NCBI GenBank assembly: GCA_029547025.1
Contig: JAKPQA010000220.1
Location: 1-44,682, forward strand
Source: Armatimonadota bacterium
GTDB taxonomy: Bacteria; Armatimonadota; Zipacnadia; UBA1398; JAKPQA01
DNA: 44,682 nt
Reading direction: 5' to 3'
Shown: positions 1-7,587 of the stretch, piece after piece
How positions within the stretch are numbered: position 1 is the first letter of the stretch
Layout of the letters: every line of letters begins with the position of its first letter
The notes under the pieces: generated by a model
What the model was told of the DNA's origin: nothing
The model's database searches: none
Seen by the model: the letters and a program-made list of their open reading frames with translations, nothing else
Translations under genes and position numbers: made by a program

Positions 1-66
1 GGGGCTGCGGTGGTGGTGATCGCACTCGGCGCAACCGTGGTCTGCGTGCGGCGCCGTCGAGCGTGA
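1..66 (+). CDS. C-terminal end of a membrane-anchored protein (partial)
   Basis: Only the last 21 codons are in the window, read in frame 1 and ending in TGA at 64-66. They encode a hydrophobic stretch rich in Ala, Val and Ile, followed by four arginines and a final Ala. A single C-terminal transmembrane helix followed at once by an Arg cluster is the layout of C-terminal anchors and of PEP-CTERM-like sorting tails. The diagnostic motif that should precede the helix is outside the window, so a sorting signal cannot be claimed. It could equally be the last helix of a polytopic protein. Confidence 0.5.
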   Translation, partial: GAAVVVIALGATVVCVRRRRA

Positions 67-115
67 GGACGAACAGGCGGCGGGGCGGCACGTGGCAGTG
101 CCGTCCAGGCGGCTC

Positions 116-360
116 CGGAGCGCGGAGCGCCAGCTCCGCAGCACGAGAGCACGGCAACTACGCAAACGAGGCCGTCCGCGCTCCGGCGTACGCGCAGGCT
201 GGTTCTGGAGCGCGGAGCGCCAGGTCCGCAGTAGCAGGGCACCGCAACTACGCGGCCCTTCGTTACGCGCTGGACCTCAGCGCGGCTCAGGGCAGTCGGG
301 CCGTCCGCGGTCCGGCGTGCGCATAGGCTGGTCTCGGAGCGCGGACCGCCAGGTCCGCCG
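116..360. repeat. Three tandem hairpin repeat units
   Basis: This non-coding gap (67-364) between two convergent genes holds three related units starting at 116, 206 and 335. Each has GGAGCGCGGA followed by a compact hairpin with a GCCA loop. Stem arms are 122-128/133-139, 212-218/223-229 and 341-347/352-358. Units 1 and 2 are also followed by similar 35-bp blocks at 169-203 and 297-332. The hairpin arms of units 1 and 3 differ at paired positions but still pair perfectly. This resembles a REP-like intergenic element; I see no coding potential. Confidence 0.7.
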
Positions 361-364
361 CTCG

Positions 365-1903
365 CTAGACCACCTCGTGTGCCAGCTCGCCGTCCTCATT
401 CACGCGCCAGATGATGTTCCGCTGCCACGCCGCATCGGGCTCCGGGTAGTCGGTCCGCCGGTGGTGCCGGCCGCGGGTCTCCTCGCGCAGAAGCGCCGCC
501 CGTGTCACCGCCTGCGCGACGAACCGGCCCAGTCGGGCCTCATGCAGAGCGCGCAACTCGGCCACCGGCCCTGCCGACGCGGGGGGCTCGAGCGCACGAA
601 GCCACGCCAGGCAGGCCTCAAGCCCCGGCCCGTTCCGCCAGAGCGAGACGTAGTTCCACAGCGCCCAGCCGATCTCGCTCAGTACTTGCGAGGGGGGTCG
701 TGCGGCTGGTGCTGAGCTCAGAGACGGCAGGCTCTCCGTGGGTGCCGGTGTGTCGGCTCGAGGCGTGCGCGCCGCGTACTCGGCGGCCTCACGTCCCGCG
801 ACGGCACCGAAGACGATGGCGTCGGTGAGCGCCCCGCCACCCGGTCGCCCCGCGCCGAACACACCTCCGGCGACCTCCCCCGCCGCGAACAGCCCCGGCA
901 CAGCAGTGCGTGCCCGCTCATCGATCATCAGGCCTCCGGGTGTGAAGTGAGCCAGGGGCGAAACGCGCACCGGCCGCTCAGACACGGGCAGGTCCAGCAG
1001 GATCTCGCGGCGCACCAGCGCGAGCTTCTCCTCCAGCCACTGCTCTGGTGTGACCTGGGTCAGATCGAGCCACAGGTCGTAGCGCCCGTCTCGGCGCTCG
1101 ACGCCGAGACTCGCGTCACGCCAGTGCTCGTCGCGCTGGGCGCGGTCCAGCGGCAGCCCGCTGTCGTCGGTTACGACGCCCGCCGAGACGGCCGGGCCGA
1201 AGTAGCACCCGTCCTGCGGGCAGCCTTCCTCGGCCAGGCCCAACTCGAACACCGTCGCGAACTCGAGGTCGATGGCTCGGGCCCCGGCCAGCAGACCCAG
1301 GGCCAGCCCGTCCCCCGCGGTCCCCGCCGGGTTGTCGTTGCGCGCGTACAGACCGGCGAAGCCGCCCGTGGCGAGAATTGTGGCCCCCGCCAACACACGG
1401 CAGTAGTCCCCACTGACCAGATCGAGGACCATCGCCCCCCGGCAGCCCTGGGCGTCGCGGAGCAGGTGCACCAGCATGGCCGGCTCGGCGAACTCTACCC
1501 CAGCTTCCCGGCAGCGCCTCAGCAGCGGGAGCGTCAGACCCTCTCCCGGATGGCGGGGCCGGGCGGAGACGGTCAGGTGCGCGCGGTGCACCTGCGACTC
1601 CACGCCCAGCGATACCAGCTCCTCGAGAGCCGGACCGCTGGCCTCGGCCAGCTTCCGCGCGAGCTCCGGCTGCGCGATCCCCTCAGAGTACTCGGCCAGC
1701 ACCGAGGCATAGTGGTCGGTATCGGCCCCGCCCACGGCGCCGCTGAGCCCGCCCCACGCGATGCCACTGCAGTTGGCGACGCCACTCTCTGTCTTCGAGA
1801 CCACCAGCACCCGTTCGGCCCCGGCCATGCGCGCGGCCAGGGCGGCCCGCAGACCAGCAGCCCCTGTGCCAGCGATGAGGACATCCACGCGTGTGTCAGT
1901 CAT
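365..1903 (-). CDS. FAD-dependent oxidoreductase, fumarate reductase/succinate dehydrogenase flavoprotein type
   Basis: A 512-residue flavoprotein. The N-terminus has a Rossmann dinucleotide site, GTGAAGLRAA at about residues 12-21, for FAD. The middle carries the substrate-domain signature HPGEGLTLPLLRR. Near residue 325 is HFTPGGLMID, followed by GLFAAGEVAGG and GRPGGGALTDAIVFG, all typical of the FAD_binding_2 family (FrdA/SdhA, L-aspartate oxidase). The C-terminal TRGRHHRRTDYPEPDAAW resembles the SdhA/FrdA C-terminal domain. The ATG at 1903 is preferred because GGGGAG lies 8 nt upstream; a GTG at 1912 is in frame but has no such site. No iron-sulphur or membrane-anchor subunit is adjacent, so it may be a stand-alone dehydrogenase acting on an imported substrate. 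It is the last gene of the minus-strand operon starting at 7254. Substrate unknown. Confidence 0.82.
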   Translation of the reverse strand: MTDTRVDVLIAGTGAAGLRAALAARMAGAERVLVVSKTESGVANCSGIAWGGLSGAVGGADTDHYASVLAEYSEGIAQPELARKLAEASGPALEELVSLGVESQVHRAHLTVSARPRHPGEGLTLPLLRRCREAGVEFAEPAMLVHLLRDAQGCRGAMVLDLVSGDYCRVLAGATILATGGFAGLYARNDNPAGTAGDGLALGLLAGARAIDLEFATVFELGLAEEGCPQDGCYFGPAVSAGVVTDDSGLPLDRAQRDEHWRDASLGVERRDGRYDLWLDLTQVTPEQWLEEKLALVRREILLDLPVSERPVRVSPLAHFTPGGLMIDERARTAVPGLFAAGEVAGGVFGAGRPGGGALTDAIVFGAVAGREAAEYAARTPRADTPAPTESLPSLSSAPAARPPSQVLSEIGWALWNYVSLWRNGPGLEACLAWLRALEPPASAGPVAELRALHEARLGRFVAQAVTRAALLREETRGRHHRRTDYPEPDAAWQRNIIWRVNEDGELAHEVV

Positions 1904-2050
1904 ACTCGTCACTCCCCGTGCGTGGATCTTGACCCTAGATGAGACAGGTGTCGAGGTGACTCACTGAGCCCGCCTGTAACCCTTACTCCGTCTTGCCGAG
2001 GGAGCACACCGGGACGCGATCATGCCGTACCGGGCTCCCTGGCGCCGTCG

Positions 2051-2600
2051 CTACCGGTACACGATGTACATGGCCACCACCACGGCCGTGATGATCGCCC
2101 ACCAGACCGCTGGGTTGCGGATGCTTCGCATGCGGTCCCGCATCTGCGGCGGCAGCTTCAGGCTATCGCGATTCCAGATGAGCCCCTCGAGCTCTTCAGC
2201 CGGCTTCGGCTTCGTGAGCAGGCTCACGATCGTGGCTGCGGCCATACAGACCCAGAACGCGATGCCGGTCCGGTTCAGGAACGGAATGCCCGGCAGCGCC
2301 TTCTCGAGCGCGAAGGAAAGGGGCAACGTGAGGATGCCGGCGACGAGCGCCCCGGCGTGAGTCGTTCGTCGCCACAGGATCCCCATCAGGAACATGGTCG
2401 CGATGCCCGGAGTGAAGTACCCATAGGCGCTCAGAAGATAGATGAACACCGGTCGGTCGAAGCCGGCAATCATGATGAGCGCCCCGATCACGCCGAGCAC
2501 CAGTGTCCCCACGGCGGCCAGCTTCCCGAACATGACCGCCTCGTTGTCCGACGCCCCCTTGCGGATGTAGGGGACATAGAAGTCCACCGTGGCGATGGTC
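2051..2600 (-). pseudogene. 3' fragment of a second SSS-family symporter gene
   Basis: This stretch encodes only the last ~182 residues of a sodium/solute symporter and aligns end to end, with no gap, to the 3' part of the intact symporter gene at 5689-6238 (550 bp each). I count about 16 amino-acid differences, mostly conservative. Similarity stops abruptly at 2600/6238; the N-terminal ~340 residues needed for transport are absent. The frame has no stop or frameshift and stays open upstream to 2689, directly behind the TAG of the alpha/beta hydrolase gene, with a possible GTG at 2662. Called a truncated duplicate; an expressed short membrane protein cannot be excluded. 1904-2050 holds nothing I recognise. 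Confidence 0.75.
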
Positions 2601-2689
2601 AGATGGGCCCCCATGTCGGCGGGCGTCCTCCCCGGCCAGTGCGGGGACCACGCGAACGCCACGGCCCAGGAGGCCCACAGGCATGGGCC

Positions 2690-3493
2690 CTACCCCGATG
2701 CCCACCTCTCGAGCCACTCGCTTAGCGCCGCGAAGAACGGCTCACGCGCGTGGCGCTCCTCCCACGGCGAGTGTCCACACCACTCGAACTCGACGTACTC
2801 GATCTGCGGCATGAGACGGCGTAGACCCGCGCAGATCATCCGCCCCGGGTGCGGGTCGTAGTCGCCGTGGAACATGGCGACGGGGCACCGGATGAGCGCG
2901 AACGCCGCCGGATAGACGCCGGCGTCTTGCTGCCGGACCATGTCCTCCCATGTCTCGGTGTGCGCGCGCATGTCCAACGGGCCGGGACATTCATAGGGAT
3001 AGTCGTCGTCAACCGGGTCATATGAGTAAAGGGGGCGCGTGAGCTCATAGCGATGGCGAAGCTGCTCTCCCGGATCGGGGCACTCCTCGGCCAGGCGCTC
3101 AAGCCGCGTCCGTAGCTCGCTACTCGCGCGCTCCTCGAGTATCGCGTGCAGTCGCGCCCGCGCTCTGGTGTCGAACGTCCCGCAGCCGACCAGCGCCAGG
3201 CAGGCGGCGGAGCCAGGATGCGCGGCGGCGTAGGCCAGCGCCAGCATGGCCCCCCACGACTCACCCACCAGCGCCGGGCGGACGCCGCCGAGTGACGCGA
3301 CCAGCTCGTGCAGGTCGTCGACATGCCGCGCCACCGTCAGCGGCTCATCGCCACTCCCGCGCTGCCAGGGCTCGAGCACCCGGAATTGTGCCGACAGTGC
3401 TCGAGCTATCGGCGCGGCCGACCCGGGCGCCGCCGGTCCACCGTGCAGGGCGATGACCCACGGCCCTTTGGTACCCCACTCCTGAACATGCAT
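2690..3493 (-). CDS. Alpha/beta hydrolase (prolyl-iminopeptidase-like)
   Basis: A 267-residue cytoplasmic serine hydrolase. The oxyanion-hole motif HGGP is near residue 18, the nucleophile elbow GESWG (G-x-S-x-G) near residue 78, an acid candidate in HGDYDPHP and the catalytic-His candidate in CGHSPWEE close to the C-terminus. HGGP and the overall size fit the prolyl aminopeptidase/proline iminopeptidase-like branch, but the substrate cannot be read from sequence. The ATG at 3493 was chosen because the family fold starts there; the frame is open further upstream but would overlap the neighbouring gene with low-complexity Arg-rich sequence. AGGAA lies close upstream. It sits between a GH-like gene and the symporter fragment in the same operon. 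Confidence 0.8.
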   Translation of the reverse strand: MHVQEWGTKGPWVIALHGGPAAPGSAAPIARALSAQFRVLEPWQRGSGDEPLTVARHVDDLHELVASLGGVRPALVGESWGAMLALAYAAAHPGSAACLALVGCGTFDTRARARLHAILEERASSELRTRLERLAEECPDPGEQLRHRYELTRPLYSYDPVDDDYPYECPGPLDMRAHTETWEDMVRQQDAGVYPAAFALIRCPVAMFHGDYDPHPGRMICAGLRRLMPQIEYVEFEWCGHSPWEERHAREPFFAALSEWLERWASG

Positions 3494-3545
3494 GTTCCTG
3501 CACCGCCAGAACAGGTGATGCCAAATCCCTCGCCCCGCACGGCGC

Positions 3546-5603
3546 CTACCAGTTGCACCGCAGCAGACGGAAGGTCTCCGGCACGAGGCGGAGCCGGACC
3601 TGCCCCTGCCGCGCCGGTACGGCCTCGCCGGTGCGCGCGTCTGTGACCGACGGCGCGCCCGGTCCGGTCCAGCGGAGGACCATCTCGCGGCCGTGGTCCC
3701 CATCGAGGTTCGACACCACGGCCAGCACTTCCCGCTTGTCGGAGCGCGCCCAGGTGGCCACCATCTGCTCTGAGCCGTGCGGATGCTCGATCTGTAGGAA
3801 GCAGTTCGGCCGCCAGCCGGGCGTGAACTCGGCCTGCCGCGTGCCGAAGTCCGTCATCGCGCGGCACACGTCGAGCACGGTGCGCTGGTTCATGTAGTCC
3901 AGCTCGCCCAGTCCGATGCCGTGTGGCAAAAGCCAGGCGAGAGCCATCTGGGTCTGCACGTCGGTCGGATGGTCCTCGGTGTGCTCCCACATGAGCACGT
4001 GGAACAGGTTTGGCACGCCCCAGTTGGTCGAGAGGCAGCGCGAGCGCAGGAGCCCGAGGCCGAGGCACTTCGAAAAGCGCCCCTCGGGCGTGAGTGTGCT
4101 GGCGCCCTCGAGTGGGTAGCCGGCAAACTCGCCCGTCAGCCATTCGGTGGCGAACCCCATGACCGACGGGACGAACTCCCACGAGTGGATGCGGTAGTGG
4201 TAATGGGGGAAGTCGCCCCGGTCCGGCGCCGTGCGCGGCCGGTAAGGGGAGCGAACGTGGTCCTCGAGATACATGCACATTCGCTGGTTGAACTCGCGGC
4301 CGGCCAGTACGGGGACCGTGACGTGCCGCTGTCCCTGGGCGTCCGTCCACCCGCAGCCGTGCGCGGCGTTGGCGCAGGCGATCTGCCCTGTCTGCCAGCC
4401 GTCGTAGTAGATGCCGTCGAGGTCGAACTGTCGCACCAACTCGGCCCAGCCGTAGAACAGCCACTTGCGCAGGGCCAGTGAGTTCCCGCAGTTCTGGTAG
4501 TGCGGCACGCCCTCCCAGTCGAGGATCGACTCCGGCTGGACGAGCCACTCGCCCCGGTACTGCTCGAGCTCGTCAGTCAGCGGGCTGACCTTCTGCGGGC
4601 AGCCGGTGAACAACACGGCCACGCCGAGCTTGTGGGCGTCGGCCACCGCCTCACGCAGGGGCTCGGGCTTCACGTGGTAGGGGTCATTGAGCCCGCGCAT
4701 CTGCGGAGGAGGCCAGACGATGGCCATGTCGACATCATCGGCCATGTTACGCCAAGCCGCCCAGCTCTTCGTGTTCCACGTGCTGTTGATCATCGAGTGG
4801 TAGTCCGGCGGCAGCGGCTTGATGGGCGTGGGCTGGATGCCGAAGGTGAAGGCCCTGCCCGATAGCGGCGAGGGCCTCTCGATCAGGTTCAGGCGGTAGC
4901 GAACGGCATCGGCGCCGGGCTCGATGGTGCAGAACTCGTCCTCCGATGCGGGTGCCCAGTGTTCGAGGGTGCTGTAGGTGAAGCCGAGGCCCAGATCCTC
5001 GTTTCCCAGCCAGTGGTAGAAGTCGACGATCTTCTCGGCCCGGTTCGAGAACCACGGCAGGGCGATGGGCTTGTCGCCCACCCACCCGGTCAGTGGCCGG
5101 CAGAAGGTCTGGTAGAGCGTGGCGCACGGCTTCGGCATCGTGGCGACGATGTGCAGGGACTCGATGGGCTCGGCCGGCGCATCGTCGACGCGCAGTGTGA
5201 CCCAGAGGAAGCCGTCGTACTCGATCCACATGTCGGCACGGAAGCGGACGCCCGCGACCGAGCCGACGGCCTCCAACGAGCCGCGGTTCGGCTTCCGCTG
5301 GGTGAACCGGAACCGCTCGAGCGGAACGGTGTGGTTCTTGCCGCCAACGCGCAGCCGCAGCTCCATCGGCGCCAAGAGCAGCGCCGTGCCCTGGCTCTCG
5401 ATGCGGCTCGGGAGCACGCTGTCAGGCGCCCAGCGGAACGTCCGGCCCCAGACCAAGACCTCCCGCGGCCCGTAGGCGAGCGGCGTCCACGGCTTGAGGA
5501 CGCGCCCGTCGCGGCCGTAGTCGTCATAGACGGTGCTCGCCAGCCACGCCGGCCGCTCAGCCGCGGCCATCAGGAACACGAGCGGCAACCACACGGCATG
5601 CAA
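3546..5603 (-). CDS. Putative secreted glycoside hydrolase-like protein (DUF6067/GH123-like)
   Basis: A 685-residue protein with a short hydrophobic leader (residues 2-15), then a probable beta-sandwich domain (about 20-265), a probable TIM-barrel (about 270-600) and a small C-terminal beta domain. The barrel contains DLDGIYYDGW at 394-403, a strand-end motif typical of retaining glycosidase-like barrels in which Asp residues line the active site. This resembles the DUF6067/GH123-like group known mainly from Planctomycetota and related bacteria; the assignment is from memory of the family. The start is a TTG at 5603 supported by AGGGAGG 8 nt upstream; a nearby ATG (5612) is in another frame. 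It follows the symporter gene by 85 bp, so product import is a plausible context. Confidence 0.68.
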   Translation of the reverse strand: MHAVWLPLVFLMAAAERPAWLASTVYDDYGRDGRVLKPWTPLAYGPREVLVWGRTFRWAPDSVLPSRIESQGTALLLAPMELRLRVGGKNHTVPLERFRFTQRKPNRGSLEAVGSVAGVRFRADMWIEYDGFLWVTLRVDDAPAEPIESLHIVATMPKPCATLYQTFCRPLTGWVGDKPIALPWFSNRAEKIVDFYHWLGNEDLGLGFTYSTLEHWAPASEDEFCTIEPGADAVRYRLNLIERPSPLSGRAFTFGIQPTPIKPLPPDYHSMINSTWNTKSWAAWRNMADDVDMAIVWPPPQMRGLNDPYHVKPEPLREAVADAHKLGVAVLFTGCPQKVSPLTDELEQYRGEWLVQPESILDWEGVPHYQNCGNSLALRKWLFYGWAELVRQFDLDGIYYDGWQTGQIACANAAHGCGWTDAQGQRHVTVPVLAGREFNQRMCMYLEDHVRSPYRPRTAPDRGDFPHYHYRIHSWEFVPSVMGFATEWLTGEFAGYPLEGASTLTPEGRFSKCLGLGLLRSRCLSTNWGVPNLFHVLMWEHTEDHPTDVQTQMALAWLLPHGIGLGELDYMNQRTVLDVCRAMTDFGTRQAEFTPGWRPNCFLQIEHPHGSEQMVATWARSDKREVLAVVSNLDGDHGREMVLRWTGPGAPSVTDARTGEAVPARQGQVRLRLVPETFRLLRCNW

Positions 5604-5688
5604 GCCATTAGCCTCCCTGAAGCTCGGGCCATGGAACGGTCACGACCCCCTACGACGCGGCGCACCCTGCCGTCGGCGCGCACTCCTC

Positions 5689-7254
5689 CTAGCGGTACAC
5701 CACGTACATGGCGACGACTACGGCGGTGATCGCCGCCCACCAGACGGCCGGGTTGCGGACACCGCGCATGCGCTCGCGCATCTCCGGCGGCAGCTTGAGG
5801 CTGTCGCGATTCCAAATGAGCCCTTCGAGCTCTTCTGCCGGCTTGGGCCGGGTCAGCAGACTCACGACGGCCGACGCCCCCATGCAGACCCAGAACGCGA
5901 TGCCGGTCCGGTTCAGGAACGGAATCCCCGGCAGCGCCTTCTCGAGGGCGAAGGAGAGGGGCAACGTGAGGATGCCGGCGACGAGCGCCCCGGCGTGAGT
6001 CGTTCGTCGCCACAGGATCCCCATCAGGAACATGGTGGCGATGCCCGGGGTGAAGTACCCGTAGGCGTTCAAGAGGTAGATGAACACCGGCCGGTCAAAC
6101 CCCGCGATCATGACGACCGCCCAGATCACGCCCAGCACGAGGAACCCCACGGCGGCCAGCTTCCCGAACATGACCGCCTCGTTGTCCGACGCCCCCTTGC
6201 GAATGTAGGGCACGTAGAAGTCCACCGTGGCGATGGTCGTGCAGGCATTCACCGCGCCCGAGATGTGCGACATGATCGCGGCCGTCAGTCCTGCCATCAC
6301 CAGCCCGATGGCGCCACCGGGCAGAAGGGTCTTCACCAGCGATGGGAAGGCCATGTCCGGCTTCTCGAGGTCGGGCAGCAGGCTCTGCGCCATGATGCCA
6401 GGGATGATGATGATCAGCGGCATGAGGAACTTCAGATAGTCGGTGAATACCACGCCCATCCGCGCGTGCCACTCATCCTTGGCCGCCAGGGTCCGCTGGA
6501 CGATGAACTGGTTGGCCGCGCAGTAGAACACACTGATGCACAGGGTGCCGCCGAGAAACTGGGTCCACGGGAAGTCCGGATCGTCGGCGGGCAGGATCAG
6601 GTGCCAGCTCGACGAGGTGGCCATCACGCCGCTCCAGCCACCCACAGCTCCGATGGTTGCGACCGACAACGCGATGCCGCCGCACAACAGCACGGCGAGC
6701 TGCAGCATCTCGGTCCACACCACGGCGCGCAGGCCCCCGGTCACCGTATAGATCCCGGTCAGTAGGGCCAGCCCGACGATGCTGTGGGGCACCGGAACGC
6801 CCAGAAGCGCGTGAATGGCGATGGCGCCGAGGTACAGCACCGCGCTGATCTCGACGAAGAGATACGTCAGCAGGATCAACCCGCCATAGAGCGATCGAGC
6901 CGCCGCGCCGAAGCGCCGCTCGAGGAACTCCGGCATGGTGTAGAAGCCATTGCGGAGGTAGAAGGGCAGGAAGATCCACAGCAGGGCGTTGAAGCCAACG
7001 AGGACAGCGCCCCACTCGATGGTCATGGCGGCGAAGCCACGGCTGTAGGCCGTGCCCATGACGCCGACGAAGTGGTGGCTGCTGATGTTCGAGGCCACGA
7101 TGCTGCCGCCGACCATCCACCAGGGCAGCTTGTCTCCGGCGAGGAAGTAATCCCGCTTCGTCCCCACCGTCCGCCGGGCCGCATAGAGCCCGAGGCACAG
7201 CACGGCCACCATGTAGGCGGCGAACACGCCAATGTCGATCCCGCCGAGCTCCAC
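5689..7254 (-). CDS. Sodium/solute symporter, SSS (SGLT-like) family
   Basis: A 521-residue polytopic inner-membrane transporter with about 13-14 hydrophobic helices, the normal length for the family. Recognisable family segments are FLAGDKLPWWMVGGSIVASN (about 37-56), NISSHHFVGVMGTAYSRG and GGLRAVVWTEMLQ. These place it in the SGLT/sugar-like branch that uses a sodium gradient to import sugars, sialic acids or related small solutes. The only possible start is the GTG at 7254: an in-frame TAG lies 30 nt upstream and AGGGGG sits 9 nt before the GTG. It is the first gene of a minus-strand operon. Its 3' third is duplicated at 2051-2600. Control probably acts at the operator-like palindrome at 7371-7382. 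Confidence 0.9.
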   Translation of the reverse strand: MELGGIDIGVFAAYMVAVLCLGLYAARRTVGTKRDYFLAGDKLPWWMVGGSIVASNISSHHFVGVMGTAYSRGFAAMTIEWGAVLVGFNALLWIFLPFYLRNGFYTMPEFLERRFGAAARSLYGGLILLTYLFVEISAVLYLGAIAIHALLGVPVPHSIVGLALLTGIYTVTGGLRAVVWTEMLQLAVLLCGGIALSVATIGAVGGWSGVMATSSSWHLILPADDPDFPWTQFLGGTLCISVFYCAANQFIVQRTLAAKDEWHARMGVVFTDYLKFLMPLIIIIPGIMAQSLLPDLEKPDMAFPSLVKTLLPGGAIGLVMAGLTAAIMSHISGAVNACTTIATVDFYVPYIRKGASDNEAVMFGKLAAVGFLVLGVIWAVVMIAGFDRPVFIYLLNAYGYFTPGIATMFLMGILWRRTTHAGALVAGILTLPLSFALEKALPGIPFLNRTGIAFWVCMGASAVVSLLTRPKPAEELEGLIWNRDSLKLPPEMRERMRGVRNPAVWWAAITAVVVAMYVVYR

Positions 7255-7325
7255 GCGCCCCGACCCCCTGGAATCCGAAAGCTACCCGGCCCATTCGCGG
7301 GACTCCGGAGTATCCCTTGCCCGGC

Positions 7326-7356
7326 AGGTGGGGCCCGCAGCAATGCCCACCTCCTT
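7326..7356 (-). promoter_or_regulatory. Leader hairpin overlapping a strong Shine-Dalgarno sequence
   Basis: On the minus strand the leader of the symporter operon contains AAGGAGGTG (7356-7348), a near-perfect ribosome-binding site, but only ATT/TTG follow at normal distance rather than the symporter GTG about 90 nt downstream. Seven bases of it, AGGTGGG (7352-7346), can pair with CCCACCT (7332-7326). This could be a leader-peptide site or an attenuation hairpin; both are inference. Confidence 0.35.
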
Positions 7357-7367
7357 GCAGTGGTATG

Positions 7368-7395
7368 CTTATATGCTCATATGGCCACCCGTCAC
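7368..7395 (-). promoter_or_regulatory. Predicted promoter of the symporter operon with overlapping palindromic operator
   Basis: The minus strand reads GTGACG (7395-7390), a 16-bp spacer, then TATAAG (7373-7368), a moderate sigma70-type promoter about 115 bp before the symporter start. The perfect inverted repeat ATATG-CT-CATAT at 7371-7382 overlaps the -10 and spacer. A/T-rich palindromes of this size are typical repressor sites (GntR- or LacI-type), but no regulator gene lies nearby and the regulator is unknown. Confidence 0.5.
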
Positions 7396-7489
7396 CGTCC
7401 GATGGGATGAGGATGGTGTACAGGGTCCACTCAAGCGTGCGAGGTGAGCTCGTCGGGTCCAGCGGGCCCACAGCATGAGCTTTCGGGCC

Positions 7490-7531
7490 TTGACAAAACA
7501 GTTCAAAAGTGCTATAATATACTTGAAACTG
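7490..7531 (+). promoter_or_regulatory. Consensus sigma70 promoter with inverted repeat over the -10
   Basis: TTGACA (7490-7495), exactly 17 bp, then TATAAT (7513-7518): both hexamers match consensus fully, which stands out in this G+C-rich DNA. An imperfect inverted repeat is centred on the -10: CAGTT (7499-7503) with AACTG (7527-7531), and AAGT (7507-7510) with ACTT (7521-7524). The direction is plus, so a transcript would run antisense into the HEAT-repeat gene. The rest of the 7255-7587 gap contains no gene I can support. Confidence 0.7.
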
Positions 7532-7587
7532 CCTCGGAGACCCCTCCCAGAACGCGCTCCGCCAGACCCGCCACACCGGCCGTCGCC

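Noticed and set aside
947-1942. Long plus-strand open frame opposite the flavoprotein gene
   Set aside because: High G+C makes long antisense frames common; the translation is Arg/Gln/His-rich with no family match, while the minus strand is a clear flavoprotein.
3494-3703. N-terminal extension of the alpha/beta hydrolase
   Set aside because: The extra 70 residues are Arg-rich, overlap the upstream gene by over 150 bp and precede the conserved fold; the ATG at 3493 is the better start.
5036-5060. GGTTCGAGAACC, resembling a tRNA T-arm
   Set aside because: It lies within the GH-like gene and has no acceptor or anticodon stem around it.
5533-6765. 410-codon plus-strand open frame opposite the symporter
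   Set aside because: Composition is that of an antisense shadow (many His, Asp, Arg); the minus strand encodes a recognisable transporter.
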